A stretch of 64,000 nucleotides of DNA from contig NZ_CP133720.1 in the NCBI RefSeq assembly GCF_031326225.1, forward strand, positions 2,790,001-2,854,000, given 5' to 3'. The DNA is from Undibacterium cyanobacteriorum (lineage in GTDB: Bacteria > Pseudomonadota > Gammaproteobacteria > Burkholderiales > Burkholderiaceae_D). The translations under genes and the position numbers were made by a program. A model generated the notes under the pieces. The model saw only the letters and a list, made by a program, of their open reading frames with translations, was not told the DNA's origin and ran no database searches. Below, in pieces: positions 16,360-24,002 of the stretch (position 1 is the first letter of the stretch; each line of letters begins with the position of its first letter).

Positions 16360-17055
16360 CTATTCACCAATCTCAATACCGAGGTCCTGCGGCTTCAAAC
16401 CGACAGCGGGCTCGCAGGTATCCATCACAGCCATTACTGCCGTCGCACATACAAAAACATGCTGAGGTCCCGCCACCGAGGCTTGTGGCTCACGAAACAC
16501 ATACACTTCTCCGTCGGCGGTCCCCTTCTTATCGTCAAAGATGCGCTCCAACAGAACCATCGGGAACCGACCTTCACTGCGAGCCGAAATTTTACGCAAA
16601 ATTTTCTCAGTGTGGCTATAGTCGACTTCACGCGTCTTATACTGACGCGTTGCATGCAGCATCAAGTAGGTTGGTTCGTGTCGCAAGCCAGGTAACATGG
16701 TGCGAGTTTCGCCGAGTAGAAATGAACTCGCACACGCCGAGGCACAAGCACCACGCACCTCGGTATCGAAGTGATATCGATTGATCAAACTTTCAACCAG
16801 TTCAATGATGACACCTGCTGATGCGCTGGCACCCGGCGAATGTCTAAATTGAATAACATTGAATTGCTGAGGATTTGCATTAATCAAACTCTGTAATTCA
16901 GACAGGCTTGCCAGGGTCAACTCGCCACGCCATATAAGGCGCGTATGATCACCAACTATTTTTTTGGGGACGAGCACCAAAATTGCCACCACGAGCAACA
17001 ACACCAGTGGCTCGCCTAGGCCCTTGAGACGTCGAATGATGGACTTTTTTAGCAC
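16360..17055 (-). CDS. Membrane-anchored ClpP/crotonase-fold protein (putative serine peptidase-like)
   Basis: A 231-residue protein with one N-terminal helix (residues ~14-31: EPLVLLLVVAILVLVPKK) and a periplasmic domain with ClpP/SDH-like signatures: a strand ending IQFRHSPGASASAG, then CASACASSFLLGETRT, where a serine could be the nucleophile in the position of the ClpP ASMGA motif, and YLMLHAT with a candidate catalytic His. Four cysteines suggest disulfides. No known assignment; peptidase activity is an inference from the motif order. The start is GTG 17055 and lacks a clear Shine-Dalgarno. It is followed 8 bp later by the alpha/beta hydrolase gene. Confidence 0.65.
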   Translation of the reverse strand: MLKKSIIRRLKGLGEPLVLLLVVAILVLVPKKIVGDHTRLIWRGELTLASLSELQSLINANPQQFNVIQFRHSPGASASAGVIIELVESLINRYHFDTEVRGACASACASSFLLGETRTMLPGLRHEPTYLMLHATRQYKTREVDYSHTEKILRKISARSEGRFPMVLLERIFDDKKGTADGEVYVFREPQASVAGPQHVFVCATAVMAVMDTCEPAVGLKPQDLGIEIGE

Positions 17056-17525
17056 AAGAAAAATTGAGATGCGAATGATTTAACATTATCTCAGCGAACT
17101 AGGAACTTGCGTATTTACTGAACTCAAAAAGTTCGCAAAAATGTAAAACTTCGTGACGAAGTGAATTTTTTATCGTCCTCAGCACAAAAAAAACCACAAA
17201 TTATTCAAACGACGACCAAGCACCGATTCTGTGCAAATCGTCACCATTGAGAATCCGCGTCAATTTTTCTTACTTTTGCAGGGCCCTAAACTGCACTGAT
17301 TTTGTGCCAAATGCAGACCTCCATAACAAGCCTTCGCACCAAATCAGAACATGAAAGTAGATATAGTTTGAGGTGATGACTTGTATGCGAAAACGCAATT
17401 TCAAAATCTAGGATCGTCTCCGTATAGTGACACCAACGGCACAGCAATTGACACAATCAATCGCTACTTTCCCTGAACGAAAACGCCGACCACAGTTTTC
17501 GTTATTTGTTATTTTTGGAGGTCTT
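17056..17525. other. Intergenic region, no gene recognised
   Basis: 470 bp between divergent genes. It includes a weak hairpin (ACTTCG-TGA-CGAAGT near 17150) and a TATAGT hexamer near 17420 that could be a -10 for the plus-strand gene, without a good -35. The frame of the downstream gene opens at 17427, but its first 33 codons encode no signal peptide and lack a ribosome binding site. Confidence 0.4.
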
Positions 17526-17855
17526 ATGAACACATTCGCTCGTTTCTCTCTCGCTTTCACAACGCTAAGCTTAGCTGCCAGTTTTCACGCGCAAGCTGCT
17601 GAAATCGTTAATCCATTTACGACCAATGCGTGCTCTGCACCTTCATATAACGAGCAACTTCTACGTGAAGATGTGAGCGGTGCAGTGAAGCTTCGTTTTG
17701 CGACCGACGTACGCGGCAAGGTCGTCGATGCTCGTATCGAACAATCGAGCGGCAACCGCGAACTCGACAATGCATCTATCAACGCGCTCAAGAGCTGCAA
17801 GTTCGAATCTAAGATCGATTCAAAAGTGATCGTTTTCAATTGGAAAATTGTCTAA
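17526..17855 (+). CDS. Small exported TonB-C-terminal-domain-like protein
   Basis: A 109-residue protein with a cleavable signal peptide (FSLAFTTLSLAASFHAQAA, cleavage about residue 24) followed directly by a ~80-residue TonB C-terminal-like domain (SGAVKLRFATDVRGKVVDARI, then SSGNRELDNASINALKSCKF). There is no membrane anchor, so it should be a free periplasmic protein and cannot itself transduce proton-motive force. Such stand-alone domains occur in many Burkholderiales with no assigned role. ATG 17526 is chosen because GGAGG lies just upstream. It ends at a bidirectional terminator shared with the converging amidohydrolase gene. Confidence 0.78.
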   Translation: MNTFARFSLAFTTLSLAASFHAQAAEIVNPFTTNACSAPSYNEQLLREDVSGAVKLRFATDVRGKVVDARIEQSSGNRELDNASINALKSCKFESKIDSKVIVFNWKIV

Positions 17856-17902
17856 AACGATCGCTGCAAAATTCCTTCAACAAGCACTATATTGCAGATA
17901 AA

Positions 17903-17928
17903 AAAATACCCGCCGAGGCGGGTATTTT
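17903..17928. terminator. Bidirectional rho-independent terminator
   Basis: A perfect 12-bp inverted repeat (core TACCCGCC / GGCGGGTA) with A-rich and T-rich flanks on both sides, placed between the converging TonB-domain gene and the amidohydrolase gene. Confidence 0.85.
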
Positions 17929-17957
17929 CTTGCGTGAGCAACATGCTCATCAACCAC

Positions 17958-19367
17958 CTATTCCACCATACCTTTTTTCTGCAAATACCTTTGCTGATAT
18001 TTTTCGGTGAGACGAGACTGCTTGGTGCTTAAATCCACTGGGCGCCCTTGAATAAATACTTGCTCAATCTTAGTCATGGTTTCCATAGGATTACCGTCAC
18101 TGACAAACAAATTCGCAAACTTACCGACTTCGATCGAGCCCAACTTATCCGCAACTCCTAGGATCTGTGCTGGATACAAAGTCACTGCCTTAAGTGCCTC
18201 ATTGGGATCTAAACCAAAACTGACAGCAACCGCTGCTTCATATGGTAGATTTCTCTCGTTATGGGCATCATCATCAGCACCACCACGAGCGATACAGAAA
18301 CGCACTCCTGCTTGCGATAGCTTGCTCGCCAAACGATAAGCTTCATCGTACTCCGCCCCGCGCCGCTGCGGCAACTTATGGATACCTGTGATCACCACTG
18401 GAACTTCGCGAGCACGAAGCGTATCGGCAAATAAAGGCGTATCCATACCACCGACAATAACCAATTTTAATTGATAGCGTTGCGCGAAATTCAGCGCATA
18501 ACGAATCTGCGCTGCGTCTTGTGCATGCATGAAAACGGGGCGCTTCCCAGCTAACACTGGCAACATTGCTTCCCAACGAACATCGATCTGTGTGCCATCT
18601 TTATTGGCGCGAGCATCACGATAGGCGATTGCGGAATCAAAGGCATCCTCGAGCATCTTTACACGCTGCATACTCGATTTGCGCATTTCTTCTAGGCGCG
18701 AATCCAAAGGCGCGGGAAAGAGCTCGGGATTAAAACGCATAAAAGGCACGCTGATGTGCAAGCCAACTTCTGCTTGCACGGTCATGTCTTCCCAAGTCCA
18801 ACCATCCAGTTGCACTAGCGAAGATGTACCATTAATCATCCCCGCAGGGCCTGCGCTGGGCACACTGAGCGCCGCCAACACACCATTCACACGAGTGACC
18901 GGAATCAATTCACTGTCTGGGTTCACGGCCACAATCGCACGTGCATTTGGATTAATTGCACCAGCCTCTGCAAAATCTGCAGTGGCACGTACTGACTGTA
19001 CCTCAGCCAAACCAATCACCGTGTTCGCAGCAATCATGCCCGGATAAATATGTTTGCCCGCCACATCAACGACTTTAGCATTGGCTGGAATATTGACCGT
19101 ACTGCCGATCGCAGTGATACGCCCCTTTTCAATCAGAATTTGCCCATTCGGGATCTCACCTTGGCTCACAGTATGAATCGTTGCGCCCTTCAAAACCAAA
19201 GGCACTTTTTGGGCTGGTGCTGGTACATTTTCCGATGCAAATGCGCTCGCGCTCAGTACCATCCCAGTAAAGGCTGCTAATGCTGCTAAGGTCGCTGTCG
19301 ACATGCGCGCCATAGCAAGTTTACTTGGTGATGTGGCACTTGCTGTCATAGAAATCATCTTCTTCAT
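17958..19367 (-). CDS. Exported amidohydrolase-like protein, metal site degenerate
   Basis: A 469-residue imidazolonepropionase/prolidase-like amidohydrolase with a signal peptide (about residues 1-44, hydrophobic core TATLAALAAFTGMVLSASAFA). The composite beta-sandwich start (GATIHTVSQG ... VVDVAGKHIYPGMI) and the C-terminal LGSIEVGKFANLFVSDGNP are typical. The metal-binding HxH that normally follows GxxDxH is replaced by AANT, so hydrolysis is doubtful; a later His (VFMHAQD) and an Asp cluster (GGADDDAH) remain. The ATG at 19367 overlaps the previous stop (TAATG) with GGAG eight bases ahead, so it is coupled to the 1049-residue partner; the longer frame to 19409 is inside that gene. Confidence 0.85.
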   Translation of the reverse strand: MKKMISMTASATSPSKLAMARMSTATLAALAAFTGMVLSASAFASENVPAPAQKVPLVLKGATIHTVSQGEIPNGQILIEKGRITAIGSTVNIPANAKVVDVAGKHIYPGMIAANTVIGLAEVQSVRATADFAEAGAINPNARAIVAVNPDSELIPVTRVNGVLAALSVPSAGPAGMINGTSSLVQLDGWTWEDMTVQAEVGLHISVPFMRFNPELFPAPLDSRLEEMRKSSMQRVKMLEDAFDSAIAYRDARANKDGTQIDVRWEAMLPVLAGKRPVFMHAQDAAQIRYALNFAQRYQLKLVIVGGMDTPLFADTLRAREVPVVITGIHKLPQRRGAEYDEAYRLASKLSQAGVRFCIARGGADDDAHNERNLPYEAAVAVSFGLDPNEALKAVTLYPAQILGVADKLGSIEVGKFANLFVSDGNPMETMTKIEQVFIQGRPVDLSTKQSRLTEKYQQRYLQKKGMVE

Positions 19368-22300
19368 TATTCGTTCTCCGTACATTCGTGCTCTTCTTCG
19401 CCAGCCCAATAAGCAGTACGATGTTTACTCATCATATGCAGCCATTGTTTGAGCTCCAAATAGGCCAAATTGGCTGCCAACATTTCCGCTGGTGTTTTGG
19501 GAGCGACGACTTTATCAGCATCGTTAGGTTTTGCAGAAGAAACTGGGCTTGGATTGCGGCTCGCCACGACCTTTGCGGCAATCCGAGTACGCTCCGCTTT
19601 CGCCTCATCACGCGCAAGCTGATCGGCACCGCGATCAAAGTATTTGCGGCCCTCAATCCAAGTTTGCTCGGCATGACTGAAGGTCGACAATGGGCTAGTA
19701 TTCCAAATCACAAAGTCAGCATCTTTGCCCACTTCCAATGATCCCGTGCGCTGATCGATTTTCAATTGCTTCGCTGGATTCAAGGTCACAAACTTCAGCG
19801 CCTCAGTGTCCGACAAACCACCGTATTTGACCGCTTTAGCAGCCTCGGTATTGAGATGTCGCGCCAACTCATCACTATCAGAATTAAAACTCGTTACCAC
19901 GCCCGCGTTATGCATCAGCGCGCCATTAAATGGAACAGAATCTGAGACCTCCATTTTGTAGCCCCACCAGTCTGAGAATGTCGACCCACCTGCGCCCAAG
20001 CTAGCGATCACGTCAGCGACCTTATAACCTTCCATAACGTGCTGGAAAGTGCCAACCAAAAGATTAAATTCTTGAGCAACACGAGCGAACATTAAGATCT
20101 CATCTTGACGATAAGAGTGGATATGAATCATGCGCTTTCGGTCAAGCAATTCAACCAAAGTATCCATCTGCAAATCACGACGCGGCTCGAGCATACTCGA
20201 TGGCGATTTTTTCCAAGCTTCGCGCTCCTCTTTGTAGGCACGCGCTGCCAAGAAAGCGCTACGCAAGATTTGCTCTACGCCCATCCGCGTTTGCGGATAA
20301 CGACCAGTGGATTCGTTGCCCCAGTTCGCCTGCTTCACATTTTCCCCAAGCGCGAATTTAATGCCAGGAAAAGCGCCATCTAATTTCAAACCTTCTGCAT
20401 CAGCACCCCAGCGCAATTTAATCACTTGATTTTGTCCGCCAATCGTATTCGCCGAGCCGTGCAAGACATTCGCTGTGGTCACGCCGCCGGCTAACTGACG
20501 ATAAATATTGATGCTGGAGGCGTCGATAATGTCCCCGACACGAACTTCCGCTGTAATGGAACTGGTTGCCTCATTGATCCCTTGCATCATCGCGGTATGA
20601 GAGTGTGCGTCAACAATACCTGGTGACACATGCTTACCTGTGGCATCTATCACCAAGGCATTGGCGGGCACTTTTAAGTCCTTGCCAATCGCGGCGATTT
20701 TACCGTCCACCACTAACATATCGCTTTGCTCTAACTTACCTGCTTTCGCACTGGTCCAGATTGTCGCGTTCTTAACCAAGATTGCAGATGGTTTTGCCGG
20801 TGTCGCCATTGCGTATGGACCTGCTGGATAATTGCCGCTCCATGCGACCGGCATATTTTCTGCCTTTGCTGGTGTTGTATCAGTCGACGCAGCTTTGCTT
20901 CTGGTCGCAGTCCACTGCCATACTTTCGCTTGTGGATCTTGGATCGTGCCATTCAAATGATCGCCACGTCCATCTGCCACAACAATATAACTTCCCGTTT
21001 TGTCACTGAATTTCGCCAACAACTGACTATCTTTTAAACTCAGTTCGACGTTCGCACCATCGACCTTCAAGCTAGGCTTAGCAGAACTTCCTTCGATCAC
21101 CCATGTACTAGTTTTCCCGCCACTCGTGACGGTCCAAGTACCGCGTAATTCAAAACGATTGTAATTCTCAGTCGTCAGTGGTTTGCCTTCGACAAAATTG
21201 ATCTCGATATTGGCTTTGTCATCACTGAACAAATCGCCAGATGCCACCACCAAATTGGCCAACTGTCCCGGTGCAATCGTGCCGAGGCGCTTTTGCTCAC
21301 CAATCAATTTTGCGGGCACGGTCGTCAAACTCGCCAAAGCCTGATCAATGCTTAGGCCGCGACGAATCGCTTGACGCAAGCGATTCCAAAAGTCTTTCTT
21401 TGGATCTTTTAACCCTGCTGGTGTTACGGCAAATTCAATCCCTGCCTTTTCAATGTAAGCCAGATTTGAAGGTGCCTGTTCCCAATGCTGCAGCGACTCC
21501 AGCGCCGTATCCAGCACCATGTCAGGATGTTCAACTTCAGGTGCATTAGGGAATGCAAGCGGCACGATCACCGGCATACCGGTCGCCTTTAATTGATTGG
21601 CGCGACGATATTCGAAGCCGTTACCTTGCAAAATCACTTTGAGACCAAATTCGTCACGAATCTTTGCGACCCGTTGGTAGGCTTGTTCATTATCCGTGGC
21701 GTAAATAATCGACTGGCGCCCGGCTAAAACTGGTTTGAGTGCCTCAAGCGAATCATTAATTTGGGGGCGCTCAATTTTGAGCTTGCTCTCACCCGCACGT
21801 TGGTACCACTGAGCATCATAGAAAGTCTGACGCACTTGCGCGATCACGCCCATCAATGAACCTGGATAACCACGCCCACCTGATTCAAGTTCATTCGCCA
21901 TGTGTTGTGCAACACGCGTCGACAGAACCATATTTTTCGGATTATCTGTCGAATTCAAACTCAATAATGCACTTTGGCCACGGAAAATCCCTGCAGCAGG
22001 CGTCGCTAAGACGGTCGTAAAGCCGAGCTCTCTGTAGAGTTTGACTTCATCCGCTTTCACTTCAATGAGTTTAGAAACGTCTTGCTCTGGATGGATACGC
22101 GGATTGTCTGCAGCAATTGAGCGTCCGCTAAATACGCGAGGTGCACTCGGGCGTCCAGGCGCAGCGGGTGCACTAGCGGCAAGAGACGATGGCACACCGA
22201 TGGCACTCACCATATCAATGAAGCCAGGATAGATGGTACGCCCATCCAGCTTCCATACTCTTGCGCCCGCTGGGATCGGGCCATTGGGCGTGACAGACAC

Positions 22301-22516
22301 AATTACGCCTTCGCGCAAAACGACAGTGCCGTTCTCAACCACTTTGCCAGGCGCTGTGACGACGCGCGCGCCCGTCAAAGCATGCCAACTCGGATTATTT
22401 TCACGTAGTCCTTCGACTCGTGAAGTACTTGTTTGCGCCTGTGCGCTGAGCGATACCATCGATACGGTACCAAGCACAAGGGTAGCAAGCGGCATTAAGC
22501 GCCATGGTCCTTGCAT
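19367..22516 (-). CDS. Exported double-domain amidohydrolase (1049 residues)
   Basis: A signal peptide (about 1-28, ending SAQAQ) is followed by two amidohydrolase modules. Module 1 (~45-440) has lost the metal HxH (RTIYPGFIDMVSAIG). A ~130-residue beta-rich linker follows (~450-580, FELRGTWTVTSGG ...). Module 2 (~605-980) keeps GIVDAHSHTAM, a His in MIHIHSYRQDE, a His in FQHVMEGYK and the Asp in SFNSDSDEL, so it should be a metal-dependent hydrolase. The nearest relatives are periplasmic imidazolonepropionase-like enzymes, some with peptidase or mycotoxin-hydrolase activity; the substrate is unknown. GGAGAG lies before the ATG at 22516. It overlaps the next amidohydrolase gene by one base. 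Confidence 0.85.
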   Translation of the reverse strand: MQGPWRLMPLATLVLGTVSMVSLSAQAQTSTSRVEGLRENNPSWHALTGARVVTAPGKVVENGTVVLREGVIVSVTPNGPIPAGARVWKLDGRTIYPGFIDMVSAIGVPSSLAASAPAAPGRPSAPRVFSGRSIAADNPRIHPEQDVSKLIEVKADEVKLYRELGFTTVLATPAAGIFRGQSALLSLNSTDNPKNMVLSTRVAQHMANELESGGRGYPGSLMGVIAQVRQTFYDAQWYQRAGESKLKIERPQINDSLEALKPVLAGRQSIIYATDNEQAYQRVAKIRDEFGLKVILQGNGFEYRRANQLKATGMPVIVPLAFPNAPEVEHPDMVLDTALESLQHWEQAPSNLAYIEKAGIEFAVTPAGLKDPKKDFWNRLRQAIRRGLSIDQALASLTTVPAKLIGEQKRLGTIAPGQLANLVVASGDLFSDDKANIEINFVEGKPLTTENYNRFELRGTWTVTSGGKTSTWVIEGSSAKPSLKVDGANVELSLKDSQLLAKFSDKTGSYIVVADGRGDHLNGTIQDPQAKVWQWTATRSKAASTDTTPAKAENMPVAWSGNYPAGPYAMATPAKPSAILVKNATIWTSAKAGKLEQSDMLVVDGKIAAIGKDLKVPANALVIDATGKHVSPGIVDAHSHTAMMQGINEATSSITAEVRVGDIIDASSINIYRQLAGGVTTANVLHGSANTIGGQNQVIKLRWGADAEGLKLDGAFPGIKFALGENVKQANWGNESTGRYPQTRMGVEQILRSAFLAARAYKEEREAWKKSPSSMLEPRRDLQMDTLVELLDRKRMIHIHSYRQDEILMFARVAQEFNLLVGTFQHVMEGYKVADVIASLGAGGSTFSDWWGYKMEVSDSVPFNGALMHNAGVVTSFNSDSDELARHLNTEAAKAVKYGGLSDTEALKFVTLNPAKQLKIDQRTGSLEVGKDADFVIWNTSPLSTFSHAEQTWIEGRKYFDRGADQLARDEAKAERTRIAAKVVASRNPSPVSSAKPNDADKVVAPKTPAEMLAANLAYLELKQWLHMMSKHRTAYWAGEEEHECTENE

Positions 22517-22846
22517 ATACTCTCCTAGGATTAATTTTTATAATAGGTAGAAACCCATCAATTTTCTATTTAAGCCACACTTCAACTTCAAGCTGCTTTG
22601 CGTCACCGAGCTTTTCGCTCACTGAAACATAAAGCACCGACCTCTGACTGCCGATCTAGGAAAAAATTCCCGTTTGATCGCAAAAAGAATGAAAGTTCGT
22701 TGCTTTTCGCTAGCACTATCAACTGGCCCGTGAGCGATCAGCTTATCGCTTACTTACGCACAAAAAAAACCCGGCACAAAGTCCGGGCGTGAAGAAACCA
22801 ATTTGCAAATAAAAATATCTTATTCGTGATGCATGAATATCACTAG
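22517..22846. other. Intergenic region between the AraC-type gene and the amidohydrolase operon
   Basis: 330 bp with no gene. It holds the terminator of the upstream minus-strand regulator, a 9-bp stem with one G-T pair (GTGAGCGAT at 22730-22738 with ATCGCTTAC at 22745-22753) and, by position, the amidohydrolase promoter, for which I find no convincing hexamer pair. Confidence 0.45.
22761..22787 (-). terminator. Rho-independent terminator of the PAS-AraC gene
   Basis: A GC-rich stem (CCCGG/CCGGG, 22770-22774 with 22783-22787) followed on the minus strand by eight Ts, about 60 bp after the regulator's stop. Confidence 0.75.
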
Positions 22847-23650
22847 CTAGTGTGCGCGGGACTGCCTACGCAATAGAACTTCCCGATACTCACTTGGCGT
22901 CACACCAACCGTCGCTTTAAACATACGAGTAAAAGCACTGTGATCTTGATAGCCACAAGACATAGCAATATCCGTAATGCTACGACTATGATCTTCTAGT
23001 AAGTTTGTCGCGGCATCAAGTTTGACCTTAGTCATGAACTGACGCGGCGTTAATGAAAAGATCTTTTGAAAATAACGTTCGATTTGTGCGACTGAAAGAC
23101 CGGTAATTTTCTCCAACTCAGCCATATGCACATTCTCAGCATAATGGGTATGGATATGTCGCACCGCAGCTGCAATCCGGTGATAAACCGGATGTCGCTG
23201 ATCCGGCATACCAAGATCACGCGAAGTACCCGTCAGACCGATGATGCGCTGTTGAGCGTCACGCAATGGGATTTTATTGGTCAAGCACCATCCAGGATCT
23301 CGATCCGGGTACAAGTGCAACTCGAGTTGATCGCGCACCTCTTGACCAGCACTCAAGACCAACTGGTCTTGTTGCTCGAAGGTTGCAGCTAGGCTCGCTG
23401 GAAATACTTCTCCCACAGTCCGACCGACCAATTCATACTTATCTTTGAAACCACAACGGTTAACCAAAGTTTGGTTAACGACGACGTAACGACCGTCAAG
23501 ATCCTTCACAAAAAACACCACATCAGGCATGGCGTCAAACAAAGGTTCCGCGAAAAAGACGTTATCGATGGCTCCCGCCAAATGCAAACGCGTCGACCCT
23601 GCCGTGTCAGTGGTCTCATTGATCTTCGCGCTAAAAATCATGTCTAGCAT
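22847..23650 (-). CDS. PAS-domain AraC-family transcription regulator
   Basis: A 267-residue DNA-binding regulator: an N-terminal PAS sensor (~residues 33-150: DAMPDVVFFVKDLDGRYVVVN ... VVGR-type core ... IIGLTGTSRDL) and a C-terminal AraC/XylS double helix-turn-helix (~160-262, LSVAQIERYFQKIF and ITDIAMSCGYQDHSAFTRMF). Its position, divergent from the ketoglutarate-semialdehyde-type dehydrogenase, suggests it controls hydroxyproline catabolism, as AraC-type LhpR does in Pseudomonas; this is inference. Two ATGs (23650, 23641) are possible and neither has a strong ribosome site. It ends at its own terminator. Confidence 0.85.
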   Translation of the reverse strand: MLDMIFSAKINETTDTAGSTRLHLAGAIDNVFFAEPLFDAMPDVVFFVKDLDGRYVVVNQTLVNRCGFKDKYELVGRTVGEVFPASLAATFEQQDQLVLSAGQEVRDQLELHLYPDRDPGWCLTNKIPLRDAQQRIIGLTGTSRDLGMPDQRHPVYHRIAAAVRHIHTHYAENVHMAELEKITGLSVAQIERYFQKIFSLTPRQFMTKVKLDAATNLLEDHSRSITDIAMSCGYQDHSAFTRMFKATVGVTPSEYREVLLRRQSRAH

Positions 23651-23851
23651 CTCTAACTTATTTCTTGTGGTTAATCATTTTGCAACTATATTACCTGAAT
23701 TCGCCCATTTTTCAAATCGCATCATTAAGAAAATTTAAATGTGTGGTTTTTTCAGTGGGCTCAAAAAGAACCATACAAAATATGTTTTTAACATTAACTT
23801 TTTTTACACTTTTCTCCAAAGCATCAGTACTTATACAAACCCCCTCTTTGG

Positions 23852-23870
23852 AATATATTGCCAATATATT
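23852..23870. promoter_or_regulatory. Perfect 19-bp palindrome over the dehydrogenase -35 (candidate operator)
   Basis: AATATATTG (23852-23860), a single C, then CAATATATT (23862-23870) form a perfect inverted repeat. It covers the -35 hexamer at 23858-23863, so a bound dimer would block RNA polymerase. The nearby FCD-type GntR protein and the PAS-AraC protein are candidate ligands. Confidence 0.6.
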
Positions 23871-23886
23871 TAAATCGCTCTACACT
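23858..23886 (+). promoter_or_regulatory. Sigma-70 promoter of the aldehyde dehydrogenase gene
   Basis: TTGCCA (23858-23863, 5/6 to consensus), 17-bp spacer, TACACT (23881-23886, 4/6). The expected transcript would have a leader of about 110 bases before the ATG at 24003. Confidence 0.6.
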
Positions 23887-24002
23887 ACTCGCCCATCCAT
23901 TGTTTGAATTAATTTTTCTATTCGCCGCTTATTTGAGCTTTGCGAAACTGGGATCAATCGAACTCTGCTAAGCTCCAACAAAACTATTTTCGAGGTTATT
24001 TA

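Larger units (their letters stand above)
23651..24002. other. AT-rich divergent control region
   Basis: 352 bp, clearly more AT-rich than the flanking genes, between the PAS-AraC gene and the aldehyde dehydrogenase gene. It contains a good sigma-70 promoter for the dehydrogenase overlapped by a perfect palindrome (both listed separately). The open frame here (23665-23907) has unlike-neighbour composition and no ribosome site. Confidence 0.6.

Noticed and set aside
17145..17175. Possible terminator ACTTCG-TGA-CGAAGT plus T-run
   Set aside because: It lies upstream of both divergent genes, so there is no transcript for it to end.
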